Below, one piece after another: positions 26,949 to 35,719 of a DNA stretch of 64,000 nt. The position numbers and the translations under genes are program-made. The first letter of the stretch is position 1. Each line of letters opens with the position of its first letter. The DNA is from Parvicella tangerina (GTDB lineage: Bacteria > Bacteroidota > Bacteroidia > Flavobacteriales_D > Parvicellaceae). The stretch is taken from NCBI RefSeq assembly GCF_907165195.1, contig NZ_OU015584.1, positions 1,178,001 through 1,242,000 of the forward strand, given 5' to 3'. The notes below the pieces were generated by a model that was not told the DNA's origin, made no database searches, and worked only from the letters and a program-made list of their open reading frames with translations.

Positions 26949-28033
26949 ACTACATAACCTATAACGATGTCTACGGAGGTATATACCAAAGTCAGGTCAT
27001 TGATGTTGTAAAGAAGCTAAATAGTGATTTTGATAGTACTGTTTCGTTAAAGGCATTTGTTCCTTTGAAATTGTGGAGAGAGCAGTCAAAGTTGATCAAA
27101 AATCATTTGCCAGACGCTAAGGTCTATCCTATTTTAGGAAGAGTAAGTAGTATTTCGAGAACTAAAAAACTGATAAAGAAGAACAATCGAGTTGCAATTT
27201 GTAGAGGACCATTGGCATTCGAGCTTGCTCGGAGTAAATATGGAAAATGTATTTATGATGGAAGAGCAGCTGTCCGTGCAGAAGTGCAAGAGTATAACGT
27301 TGCTGGATCAGCCCAAATTGGAGAGGTGCTGATAAATGCAGAAGTAACGGCTGTTCAAGAATCAGATGCCATAATTGCTGTTTCAAATAAACTGATTTCT
27401 TACTGGGAAGAGTATTTGAAACTTGATTTTGACAGAAAAAAAGTAGTGGTTATACCCTGTACTTTGTCAACATATTTTAACGAGGAGATACGCGATTCAA
27501 GGGAGGCGGATGTAGTAAGAATAGTTTACTCAGGAGGGATTGGTCCTTGGCAGTCTTTTGATAAGGTGACAAAGCTATTAGCTACTTCGCTAAAAGCTCA
27601 GTCTAATTTGAAAGCTTTGTTCCTGACCAAGGAGCATGAAGGTATTAATAAGCTAATTGAGAACTTTCCAGGAAGGGTTGAGCGCAAGTGGCTAAAACAC
27701 CACGAAGTGAGCTCTGCCTTGAGTGCATGTGACTACGGAATTTTGATTCGAGAAAATAACTGGACCAATAAAGTTGCTTCACCAGTGAAGTTTGCCGAAT
27801 ATCTGAAAGCAGGATTGAAAGTGTTGATTTCTAAAGAGTTGGGGGATTTTTCAGAGGTAGTATCCCAAGAAAATTTGGGTGTAACTATATCTGATTCTAT
27901 TCCAGAGCTCCGCAAGCCAACTGTGGAAGAAAAGAAAAAAAGTCAGGCCTATTGCGTGGCGCATTTGACTAAAGATGCACCTGAAATCAAGTCAAGCTAT
28001 GAAAGTTTGTTAAGTTTGATCAATAATGAGTAA
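26936..28033 (+). CDS. Glycosyltransferase family 4-like protein
   Basis: The 365-residue GT-B-like protein starts at a TTG lying inside the end of the epimerase gene (13-base overlap). The N-terminal domain has CRGPLAFELARSKYG and YDGRAAVRAE. The C-terminal domain has RIVYSGGIGPWQSFDK, ACDYGILIRENNWTNKVASP and VKFAEYLKAGLKVLIS, the last being the usual donor-site helix. The EX7E motif is weak, so this is a divergent GT4. It overlaps the next sulfotransferase gene by 8 bases. Substrates unknown. Confidence 0.7.
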   Translation: MRAIDYITYNDVYGGIYQSQVIDVVKKLNSDFDSTVSLKAFVPLKLWREQSKLIKNHLPDAKVYPILGRVSSISRTKKLIKKNNRVAICRGPLAFELARSKYGKCIYDGRAAVRAEVQEYNVAGSAQIGEVLINAEVTAVQESDAIIAVSNKLISYWEEYLKLDFDRKKVVVIPCTLSTYFNEEIRDSREADVVRIVYSGGIGPWQSFDKVTKLLATSLKAQSNLKALFLTKEHEGINKLIENFPGRVERKWLKHHEVSSALSACDYGILIRENNWTNKVASPVKFAEYLKAGLKVLISKELGDFSEVVSQENLGVTISDSIPELRKPTVEEKKKSQAYCVAHLTKDAPEIKSSYESLLSLINNE

Positions 28034-28889
28034 TGAGCGAAATATATTACCCAATCTAATTATCGGAGGTTCACCGAAATGTGGAACCTCTTCATTGTTT
28101 TATTGGCTTAAGGATCATCCGGAAATTTGCGCCTCTAATATCAAGGAGACAGGATTCCTTTTGGATAAGGTCTGGAGTTTCAACGAAGTGAATTATATCA
28201 CTCATGGGCTGGAGGGTTATAGTCGTCTGTTTCCTTCTTATAGAGGGGAGAAAATAATCATGGAAGCTACTCCAGGGTATCTCTTGCAAGAGAAAATTCC
28301 TTTTGAGTGTTTAGCTCAATTTAAGGAAATGCCTAAAGTTGTTTTCATCTTTAGAAAGCCATCTCAGCGTATTTTTTCGGATTACAATTTCCAGAAGAAC
28401 TCTCAAAAAGAAATCAGCGATGACATGAGTTTTGATGATTTCCTGAAGAGTAGAAGAGGTGAAATCTCTCGTGACACCACTCGTTACGCAAAGTACCTCA
28501 AAAACTGGCAGAAGAAGATTGGTGCTGAAAATGTGCATGTATACATTCTGGAGGAACTGAAGAAAAGCCCAAAGAAATTCTTGATTGAATTATCCAAAGA
28601 TTTGGAAATAGATGCTGCTTTTTGGGAAGAGTACAGTTTTGACGTTAAGAACAAAACGGTTAACATATCAAACATGGGATTCCATATGAAGCTCTTGAAG
28701 CTATCTAACCTAGTTCCATCATTTGTAAAGAAATCAAAGCTTAAGAATATATACTACAAACTGAATAGTAAAAAGGCCGCAGCGCCTGTTGATTATTCAA
28801 AACAAAAACAGCTGATTGATCAAGAGTTCGTTCCTGAGGTGGAAGAACTTGAAGAATTGTTGGGACGAAAAATTGAAGTTTGGAAATAG
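28026..28889 (+). CDS. Sulfotransferase family protein
   Basis: The 287-residue protein has a canonical PAPS loop LIIGGSPKCGTSSLFYWL (about 12-29). It also has GEKIIMEATPGYL, the acceptor-site approach, and VVFIFRKPSQRIFSDYNF for the 3'-phosphate. The basic C-terminal region SFVKKSKLKNIYYK is typical. It is closest to the sulfotransferase at 12963. It lies 9 bases before the second MBOAT gene, which suggests that sulfation and acylation target the same part of the glycan. Confidence 0.87.
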   Translation: MSNERNILPNLIIGGSPKCGTSSLFYWLKDHPEICASNIKETGFLLDKVWSFNEVNYITHGLEGYSRLFPSYRGEKIIMEATPGYLLQEKIPFECLAQFKEMPKVVFIFRKPSQRIFSDYNFQKNSQKEISDDMSFDDFLKSRRGEISRDTTRYAKYLKNWQKKIGAENVHVYILEELKKSPKKFLIELSKDLEIDAAFWEEYSFDVKNKTVNISNMGFHMKLLKLSNLVPSFVKKSKLKNIYYKLNSKKAAAPVDYSKQKQLIDQEFVPEVEELEELLGRKIEVWK

Positions 28890-28898
28890 TACCAGATT

Positions 28899-30302
28899 AT
28901 GCTGTTTAATTCAAGTACGTTCATAGTATTCCTACCAGTAGTTGTGATTTTATACTACTTACTCAATCACAAGTATCGTTGGTTCTTATTGCTTGCAGCT
29001 AGTTATTATTTCTACATGAGCTGGAAGGCTAGCTTCATTGTGCTGATCGCTTTGTCTACTTTGGTAGATTACTTCGTAGCACTAAAGATTCATGGCAGTG
29101 ATTCCAAGCGAAGGAAGAAGGAACTGCTCTGGATCAGTTTGATACTCAACCTAGGACTGCTAATTAGCTTTAAATACCTTGACTTTATCATTAGCAATGG
29201 AAACCACGTACTGAGCTTTCTAAATGTTTCCACTACCATACCTTACGCAGAGCTCATCCTGCCAGTCGGAATTTCTTTCTACACGTTTCAAACATTAAGC
29301 TATACCCTTGATGTGTATAACGGAAAAATTGATCCTGAGCGACATTTGGGAAAGTTTGCCGTCTTCGTATCCTTCTTCCCGCAGTTAGTGGCGGGGCCGA
29401 TTGAAAGAGCAGGTAAGCTCCTCCCTCAGTTCAGTCAGAAGGTGGTTTTTAACCTGGAGAATTTCAAATGGGGAGTAACGAAAATGCTGTACGGATTCTT
29501 TAAGAAAGTAGTGATTGCAGACCGACTTTCAATATACGTAAATCAAGTTTATTCAGCCCCCGAGGATTATTCTTCTACAAGTATGTATGTGGCAAGTGTT
29601 TTCTTCGCATTTCAGGTTTACTGCGATTTTTCAGGGTATTCAGATATAGCCATAGGATCGGCCAAAATGTTGGGTGTAGATCTTATGGAGAACTTTAAAC
29701 GTCCCTACTTGGCTAAGAGTCTATCCGATTTCTGGAGTAGATGGCACATCTCATTAAGTACCTGGTTTAGAGATTATGTCTACATCCCTTTGGGGGGTAA
29801 TCGAGTAGTGAAATGGCGTTGGTATTATAACCTCTTCGCTACATTTGTGATCAGTGGAGTCTGGCACGGGGCAAGTTGGAATTTTATCATTTGGGGAGCA
29901 CTTCATGGAGGCTTCCAAATATTAGAAAATACCGTCAAACAGATCAAGTCGGGCTTTCTGGATTTCTTCAAGAAACTGAAGCTCCTGAGGATCTTTATTG
30001 TATTTCACATGGTCCTCTTTGCTTGGGTTTTCTTTGTCGCTAAGGACTTGGATACAGCGAGGACAGTACTGACCAAAATGATCATGTTTGATTTTGACTT
30101 TGATCCATACAAACTATATGCTTTCAAGGGAAGCCTTAATTTCTTGTTGAGTTGGTTTTGTATCGGATTGTTGCTACTCAGCTATTTCCTAAGAATTGAT
30201 CTAAAGATGAAAAACGCCTATTTGTTTAATCTCATTCTGCTAGTGCTGATCTTTTTCCTAGGAAAAGATGGGAATGCTGAATTTATCTATTTTCAGTTCT
30301 AA
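28899..30302 (+). CDS. MBOAT O-acyltransferase (AlgI-like), copy 2
   Basis: This 467-residue polytopic protein is strongly similar to the MBOAT at 18431. It has the same MLFNS start and FYMSW, LPVGISFYTFQTLSY and FFPQLVAGPIER at identical residue numbers. H283 is in WSRWHISLSTW and H323 in VWHGASW, and the end EFIYFQF is the same. Unlike copy 1 it keeps the third histidine (ALHGG, H336) of AlgI relatives. No ligase or carrier gene accompanies it, so acetyl transfer from acetyl-CoA is more likely. The SGNH partner gene begins on the last base of its stop codon. Confidence 0.88.
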   Translation: MLFNSSTFIVFLPVVVILYYLLNHKYRWFLLLAASYYFYMSWKASFIVLIALSTLVDYFVALKIHGSDSKRRKKELLWISLILNLGLLISFKYLDFIISNGNHVLSFLNVSTTIPYAELILPVGISFYTFQTLSYTLDVYNGKIDPERHLGKFAVFVSFFPQLVAGPIERAGKLLPQFSQKVVFNLENFKWGVTKMLYGFFKKVVIADRLSIYVNQVYSAPEDYSSTSMYVASVFFAFQVYCDFSGYSDIAIGSAKMLGVDLMENFKRPYLAKSLSDFWSRWHISLSTWFRDYVYIPLGGNRVVKWRWYYNLFATFVISGVWHGASWNFIIWGALHGGFQILENTVKQIKSGFLDFFKKLKLLRIFIVFHMVLFAWVFFVAKDLDTARTVLTKMIMFDFDFDPYKLYAFKGSLNFLLSWFCIGLLLLSYFLRIDLKMKNAYLFNLILLVLIFFLGKDGNAEFIYFQF

Positions 30303-31189
30303 TGAAGAAGTTTATCATCTTTTGCATAGGGTCGATTTTAGTATTGCTGTTACTCGCAATCGCTTTTGAGAATACGATCATCTTTAATTCTTCTACTTCT
30401 GGAGCATCTAAGTTTTATAGGATTCTCAATGATAACGATAGCCAAGAGATTCCCATATTTGGGTCATCAAGGGCTAAACGAAATTATATGCCGTCCGTTC
30501 TGGGAGAACACTATTACAACTATGGAGTAGAAGGAGTTCAGGATAATGTTGTGCTGTTCTTTTTGGAAGAAGAATTGGCTAAAGATCGTGAGACTCCGAT
30601 CATAATTAACTATGATTTAGATGGTGTGAATAGTGTAATAGGAGACATCAAGAATTACCTGCCTTTCCTCTCAAACCCTAAGGTGGTGGCTTTGGTAAAG
30701 AAAGACATGAAACCACATTATTATGTGCCATATGCTGCTTATTTCGGTCATTTTGAGGCGTATGTAAAAGATTATTTGAACGAGTCGCTACAACAAACAG
30801 AAGTAGCAGATCAAGGAGCTGCGCTGCTCAAAGGAGCAGTAGATGAGGCTACCTTTAAAAAGTATGTGAAGGATAGGGATAACTCGACACTTGTCGTGAA
30901 ACACGATGCGGAGCTGTATGCAAAGTATCTAGAGTTGTGCAAGAGTACGGATCGTAAGGTTTTGTTTGTGGTTTCTCCAAATCATGTGAGTTACACCAAT
31001 TCAATTCAGAACAACGAGGAGAACCTCAAGTTTTTCAATGAGCTTAAAGCGATTGACAATGTCACCGTGATTAATTTTTCATCGGTGATTTACCCAGATA
31101 AGAATTTCTTTAATACCACACATTTGAATTATCTTGGAGCCGAAGTATTTTCGTATGAGTTAAAAGATAGTTTAGCAAAATACCTTTAA
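30302..31189 (+). CDS. AlgX/DltD-like SGNH protein, copy 2
   Basis: The 295-residue protein has one N-terminal membrane helix (about 4-22) and an extracytoplasmic SGNH-like domain with FGSSRAKRNY (Ser55/56). In the C-terminal motif FFNTTHLN the usual D-x-x-H reads N271-T-T-H274, so the Asp of the dyad is Asn. The protein may still work, or be a non-catalytic partner of the MBOAT at 28899. It is paired with that MBOAT as AlgJ/AlgX is with AlgI. Similarity to the first SGNH protein (19871) is low outside the motifs. Confidence 0.7.
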   Translation: MKKFIIFCIGSILVLLLLAIAFENTIIFNSSTSGASKFYRILNDNDSQEIPIFGSSRAKRNYMPSVLGEHYYNYGVEGVQDNVVLFFLEEELAKDRETPIIINYDLDGVNSVIGDIKNYLPFLSNPKVVALVKKDMKPHYYVPYAAYFGHFEAYVKDYLNESLQQTEVADQGAALLKGAVDEATFKKYVKDRDNSTLVVKHDAELYAKYLELCKSTDRKVLFVVSPNHVSYTNSIQNNEENLKFFNELKAIDNVTVINFSSVIYPDKNFFNTTHLNYLGAEVFSYELKDSLAKYL

Positions 31190-31190
31190 A

Positions 31191-32354
31191 TTGGCCTATA
31201 AATTACTATTCATAGCAGATGGAATCACGCCCTTTACGATTGGCGGAATGCAGCGTCATTCGCATAATTTGGTAAAGTTTTTGGCAAAGAATGATGTAGA
31301 AATTACGTTAGGTTTTACGGTGAATGAGAATGAGCCCGTTCCAAGCGAAAAGGAGGTTTTAGACGCATTGGAGATTGAGCCCTCTACGAATTTCTCATTT
31401 CATGTATTTCAGTTTCAGTCGAAAAAAAAACTGCCTGGGCATTATGTGAGAGGTTCTAAAGAGATGTCCGCTAAAATCTATGAGCATTTTAAGGAACAAC
31501 TTGATGGTTATGATGCGATTTATTGCAAGGGGTTGATGACTTGGGAGTTTGCAGCCAAAAGACAATCAGGAATGTTGAAAGTTCCTTTGATTACTAATTT
31601 CCACGGTTATGAGATGTTTCAGGAAGCACCTAACCTAAAAATTAGATTACAGCATATTTTATTACTTCGTAAAGTAACCCGACAGATTATGGAAAGGTCA
31701 GATTATGTGGTGTCTTACGGGGCTAAGATCACGAATTTGCTGAAATCGTTAGGTTTTGATAAGATCATTGAAGTTCCTTCTGGAGTGGTGGATGATTGGG
31801 TTGTGCAGGATGTAGAAGCTTACACAGGAGGGAAGATCAAAGTTGTATTCTTAGGTCGCTATGAGCGCAGGAAAGGAGTTCAGGAAATTCATCAGGTAAT
31901 CGATGAGTATCGAGAGGAGTTGTCGCAGAAATTTGATTTTCATTTTATTGGGCCAATTCCAGAAGAGGTAAGGGTGAATGGAGAGCATGTAACTTATCAC
32001 GGTGAGAAAAGAGATGGAGCTATAATCAAATCACTCATGAGCGAAATGGATGTTTTGCTATGCCCGAGTTATTCTGAAGGAATGCCAAATGTTATTTTGG
32101 AAGCCATGTCCAGAGGGTTAGTAATAATTGCAACCAACGTTGGTGCCGTGTCACTGATGGTTGGAGAGGATAATGGGAAACTTATTAGAGACCCAAAACC
32201 AGTCACCATTAAGAAAGCCCTGGATGAGATTGGTGATGAAGATATTAATGAGAAGAAGACCAGCAGTCTGAAAAAGATAGACCGATTTAGATGGAGTAGT
32301 ATCGCCATCGAAACCCTTGAAAAATTAAAGAAGGCATCGAGTGAAGTTGTATAG
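31191..32354 (+). CDS. Glycosyltransferase family 4
   Basis: The 387-residue GT-B enzyme starts at a TTG one base after the previous stop. LLFIADGITPFTIGGMQRHSH holds the N-terminal glycine-rich GGMQRH loop typical of GT4. VVFLGRYERRKGVQEIHQV opens the donor domain, and SYSEGMPNVILEAMSRGLV is the classic EX7E motif followed by TNVGAVSLMV. It is a retaining transferase at the cytoplasmic membrane. The end overlaps the start of the Wzy-like gene by 14 bases. Confidence 0.87.
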   Translation: MAYKLLFIADGITPFTIGGMQRHSHNLVKFLAKNDVEITLGFTVNENEPVPSEKEVLDALEIEPSTNFSFHVFQFQSKKKLPGHYVRGSKEMSAKIYEHFKEQLDGYDAIYCKGLMTWEFAAKRQSGMLKVPLITNFHGYEMFQEAPNLKIRLQHILLLRKVTRQIMERSDYVVSYGAKITNLLKSLGFDKIIEVPSGVVDDWVVQDVEAYTGGKIKVVFLGRYERRKGVQEIHQVIDEYREELSQKFDFHFIGPIPEEVRVNGEHVTYHGEKRDGAIIKSLMSEMDVLLCPSYSEGMPNVILEAMSRGLVIIATNVGAVSLMVGEDNGKLIRDPKPVTIKKALDEIGDEDINEKKTSSLKKIDRFRWSSIAIETLEKLKKASSEVV

Positions 32355-33687
32355 AGATATATTGCAATTTGTCGCGATCTTCGTGCTATGGATATTAGCA
32401 GGTTTTGTAAACGAGTATGTGGCTATGGCAACAGTAGTTGGGGTATTTGGATACCTGATCGCTCAAAACAAATTCGGATTGGTCATTGTGTCCTACTTGT
32501 TACTTTTAGTATTCTCAGATTCCAGACACGGGTTCTTGAGTTTTGCAATAACGATAAAGCCAATAGTAACGGTGTTATTGGGTGTAATTAGCTTCTTGCT
32601 GACCAATAAGAATTGGGCTAAGAATAGCCTGATGCAGTTCTATATTCCATTCTTCGTCTTTGTCACCATCACCGCTGTGTTTAATCCTGACCTAAACATT
32701 CTTCTAAAATCACTCTCCGTTTTTTTGATTATCTATTTGGTGCCAACATTGGCGAACTATGCGTTAAAGAAGGATCGGGAGTATTTTCTGAAATTGTTTT
32801 TCTATAGTTTAGGAATTTTACTCATTATGGGACTCACGCTTAGGGTAGTTTCACCAGCGTTGGTATTGCTTAATGAACGATACACAGGGGTGCTAGGAAA
32901 CCCAAATGGACTGGGGATTTTTATCACGGTATATTACTTTCTGTTTCAAGTAACGTTGTATTATTTTCCAAGGTTGTTTGATAGAAGAATCAAGTACTTA
33001 CTTTACTTCCTGATCTTTGCATCCCTGATTCTTTCTCAGTCTCGAAACGCGATGTTGAATATTGCAGTATTCCACGTGTTTATGTTCTTAAACAAACGCT
33101 CTGTGACTTTGAGTTTTATTGTTCTTAGTGTGATCATTGCTTCTTATGGATTCTTACTGACCTTTGCGATTAACATCATTCAGTGGATTGGAATTGAGAA
33201 GTTCGCAAGGATCGAAACCCTTGAAGATGGATCAGGACGAACAATTGCCTGGGATTATTTTTGGGGCAAGATTGAACGACACAATTATTGGTTTGGAACT
33301 GGGGTAGGATCTACCGAACAATTATTTAAGGAGAACTATACCATGCTTTCTAGAATGGGACATCAGGGGAATGCACATAACTCTTTTCTAACACTCTGGT
33401 ACGACTTAGGGGTGTTTGGAGTAATAGCCTTCCTGATTGGTTTTATCGGAAACATGATCAAAACCGTGAAGAACTATATTGCCTTCCCGATTGCAGTAGG
33501 ACTATTGTTAAGCGCCAACTTTGAGTCATGGCTTTCAGCATCTCTGAACCCGTTCCATATTGGCGCTATTTTGATTATTACCCTATTGCATTATGTGACG
33601 GATGAGAAGATTAATGAAAAACGAGCCAAGGAATTACAAGAAGAAAAGCTCTCCAAGCAACGTGTAAAACAAGCTCAAACAAGTTAG
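32341..33687 (+). CDS. O-antigen ligase / Wzy polymerase-like membrane protein
   Basis: The 448-residue protein (GTG start) has about ten to twelve hydrophobic segments and a larger periplasmic loop around residues 290-345. Within that region are GRTIAWDYFWGKIERHNYWFGTG and MGHQGNAHNSFLTLWYDLG, the latter holding the H-N-S/xxL pattern of the Wzy_C/O-antigen ligase superfamily. VLGNPNGLGIFI near residue 180 is another family hallmark. It should polymerise or ligate the repeat units on the periplasmic side. Polymerase and ligase cannot be told apart from sequence alone. The C-terminal tail is lysine-rich. Confidence 0.82.
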   Translation: MKLYRDILQFVAIFVLWILAGFVNEYVAMATVVGVFGYLIAQNKFGLVIVSYLLLLVFSDSRHGFLSFAITIKPIVTVLLGVISFLLTNKNWAKNSLMQFYIPFFVFVTITAVFNPDLNILLKSLSVFLIIYLVPTLANYALKKDREYFLKLFFYSLGILLIMGLTLRVVSPALVLLNERYTGVLGNPNGLGIFITVYYFLFQVTLYYFPRLFDRRIKYLLYFLIFASLILSQSRNAMLNIAVFHVFMFLNKRSVTLSFIVLSVIIASYGFLLTFAINIIQWIGIEKFARIETLEDGSGRTIAWDYFWGKIERHNYWFGTGVGSTEQLFKENYTMLSRMGHQGNAHNSFLTLWYDLGVFGVIAFLIGFIGNMIKTVKNYIAFPIAVGLLLSANFESWLSASLNPFHIGAILIITLLHYVTDEKINEKRAKELQEEKLSKQRVKQAQTS

Positions 33688-33729
33688 CGAGATCAGCACT
33701 GAGTATTTCATAATTCGTAAATTTAAACC

Positions 33730-34788
33730 GTGAAGATTGTTTTTTTATACACTGAACTCGCTGGATATACCATAACTTGTCTTAAGCAAGTGATAAAAGA
33801 CTACCCTGATGTGGGGTTGCATGTCTTTCGGTGGCCAGTGAATAAGGAGGCGCCCTTCGATTTTGACTTTGAAGGTATACAGATATATAATAAACAGGAG
33901 TTGAGCAGGGAAGAGCTTTTTGCTAAGGTGGCTAAAATTAACCCTGAATGTATTGTGATTTCTGGTTGGATCGATAAAGATTACACAGCTATTGCGAAGG
34001 CTTACAAGCAAAAAATCCCTGTTGTTTTAACCATTGATAATCACTGGAGAGGAAATTTGAAGCAAATCGCAGCCTCGAAGCTGAGCAGGTTTTTAATTAG
34101 AAACAAGTTTAATAAAGCATGGGTTCCTGGTGAGATTCAAGCTAAATTCGCCAGAAAGTTAGGGTTTACAGAAGAGGATATTTTCAAAGGATTCTATTCT
34201 GCAGATACAGAACTTTTTGCACGTTATGGAGATAGCGTTAGTTCCGCTAAGCATGAGAACTTTCCGAAAATATTCTTGTATGTTGGTCGTTATGTAGAGC
34301 ATAAAGGGATCTTTGATATCTGGAAGGCTTTCGTGGAACTTCAAGAAGAACTTTCTAATGATTGGGAACTTTGGTCAGTAGGTACTGGTGATCAATGGGA
34401 GGAACGAATTGAACATCCTCAGATCAAACACCTCGGATTTGTTCAGCCAACTGATTTTCAAGAGATCATAGATCAGACATCCGTATATCTTTTGCCAAGT
34501 CATTTTGAGCCATGGGGCGTGTCCTTACATGAATTTGTTGCAGCTGGTTACCCAGTTATCGTAAGTGATCAGGTAGGCTCGGCAGAAGCTTTCTGCGAGG
34601 AGGAGCTTAATGGATATACTTTCTCTGCCGGAAGTGTTGCTGAAATAAAAAAAGCTATGAAAAAGATGATGGACTTACCTCAAGATAGGTTTAATGAGAT
34701 GGCTAATCATAGTAGAACCTTATCTTTGCAGATAACCCCTGAAAAATGGGCGGAAACACTAATTAAAATAGCGAATGGAACAAACTAA
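33730..34788 (+). CDS. Glycosyltransferase family 4
   Basis: The 352-residue GT-B protein starts at a GTG. FLYTELAGYTITCL opens the acceptor domain, FLYVGRYVEHKGIFDIWKAF the donor domain, and SHFEPWGVSLHEFVAAGYPVI carries the GT4 E-x7-E motif. GSAEAFCEEELNGYTF is the nucleotide end. The 42-base gap upstream is one of few breaks in this part of the operon. It overlaps the SDR gene by 14 bases. Possibly the first or last transferase in assembly; its donor is unknown. Confidence 0.85.
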   Translation: MKIVFLYTELAGYTITCLKQVIKDYPDVGLHVFRWPVNKEAPFDFDFEGIQIYNKQELSREELFAKVAKINPECIVISGWIDKDYTAIAKAYKQKIPVVLTIDNHWRGNLKQIAASKLSRFLIRNKFNKAWVPGEIQAKFARKLGFTEEDIFKGFYSADTELFARYGDSVSSAKHENFPKIFLYVGRYVEHKGIFDIWKAFVELQEELSNDWELWSVGTGDQWEERIEHPQIKHLGFVQPTDFQEIIDQTSVYLLPSHFEPWGVSLHEFVAAGYPVIVSDQVGSAEAFCEEELNGYTFSAGSVAEIKKAMKKMMDLPQDRFNEMANHSRTLSLQITPEKWAETLIKIANGTN

Positions 34789-35719
34789 AATTTTAATCAC
34801 TGGAGGAGCTGGAAATGTTGGTGGTGCACTGGCAAGAAGGCTAGTCGAGAATCCAAACTACTTTGTAGTCATCGCTGATAACCTAAGTACTGGATCAAGG
34901 GAGAAACTTCCTTCAAAAGAATACGCAAATTGGTCTTTTGTAACGTGTGATGTTAATGATTACAGAGATATCAGTGAGCTGATGATGGCGTATAAGTTCG
35001 ACTATGTTTTCCATTACGCTGCAGTGGTTGGGGTGAAAAGGACACAAGATAATCCAATTATGGTCCTCAATGATATAGATGGAATTAAGAATGTGCTTAA
35101 CCTGAGTAAGAATACTTCTGTTAAAAGAGCATTTTTTTCGTCATCATCAGAAGTGTATGGGGAGCCCGTGGAGTTACCTCAGCATGAAGAAACAACACCG
35201 CTGAATTCTAGAGTGCCCTATGCTGTAGTTAAGAATGTTGGGGAAGCTTTTTTTAGATCTTTTAAAAAATCTTACGGGTTGGACTTTACAATTTTTCGCT
35301 TTTTTAATACCTACGGACCAAATCAAAGTAAAGACTTTGTAGTTTCCAAGTTTTTATCACTGGCGCTACAAAATAAAGATATTACCATTTATGGTGACGG
35401 TACGCAAACAAGAACCTTCTGCTATGTAGATGACAATGTAGATGCTTGTGTAAAGATATTCGAAGAGGAGCATGAAATGAATGATGTCATTAACATTGGA
35501 GGAGCGGATGAGATCACGATTCTAGACCTTGCAAAATTGGTTATTCGTAAAACAAACTCTTCATCCAAAATAATCCACCTTCCCCCTCTCCCTGAAGGCG
35601 ACATGAGCAGAAGGATGCCAGATAACTCTAAAATGAAAAGAATACTGGGTAGACCGATGATCAGTATAGAGGAAGGGATTGAAAAAATGTTGGCGCACCC
35701 TGAATTTAAACCAGAATGA
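34775..35719 (+). CDS. Extended SDR NAD-dependent sugar epimerase/dehydratase
   Basis: The 314-residue enzyme has the Rossmann motif ITGGAGNVGGALARRL (GxxGxxG), SSSSEVYGEP (catalytic Ser), YAVVK (Tyr and Lys) and RFFNTYGPNQ. YGDGTQTRTFCYVDD completes the UDP-sugar-binding profile of GalE / UDP-glucuronate decarboxylase / RmlB relatives. The usual GFIGSHL is GNVGGAL here. Predicted: 4-epimerisation or decarboxylation of a UDP-sugar for this polysaccharide. Its ATG overlaps the GT4 gene, and its stop overlaps the peptidase M61 gene by 4 bases. Confidence 0.85.
   Translation: MEQTKILITGGAGNVGGALARRLVENPNYFVVIADNLSTGSREKLPSKEYANWSFVTCDVNDYRDISELMMAYKFDYVFHYAAVVGVKRTQDNPIMVLNDIDGIKNVLNLSKNTSVKRAFFSSSSEVYGEPVELPQHEETTPLNSRVPYAVVKNVGEAFFRSFKKSYGLDFTIFRFFNTYGPNQSKDFVVSKFLSLALQNKDITIYGDGTQTRTFCYVDDNVDACVKIFEEEHEMNDVINIGGADEITILDLAKLVIRKTNSSSKIIHLPPLPEGDMSRRMPDNSKMKRILGRPMISIEEGIEKMLAHPEFKPE

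Noticed and set aside
33718-33725. TAAATTTA before the GT4 gene at 33730 as a promoter
   Set aside because: Only 7 of 8 to consensus, no -33 element, and it almost touches the GTG start.
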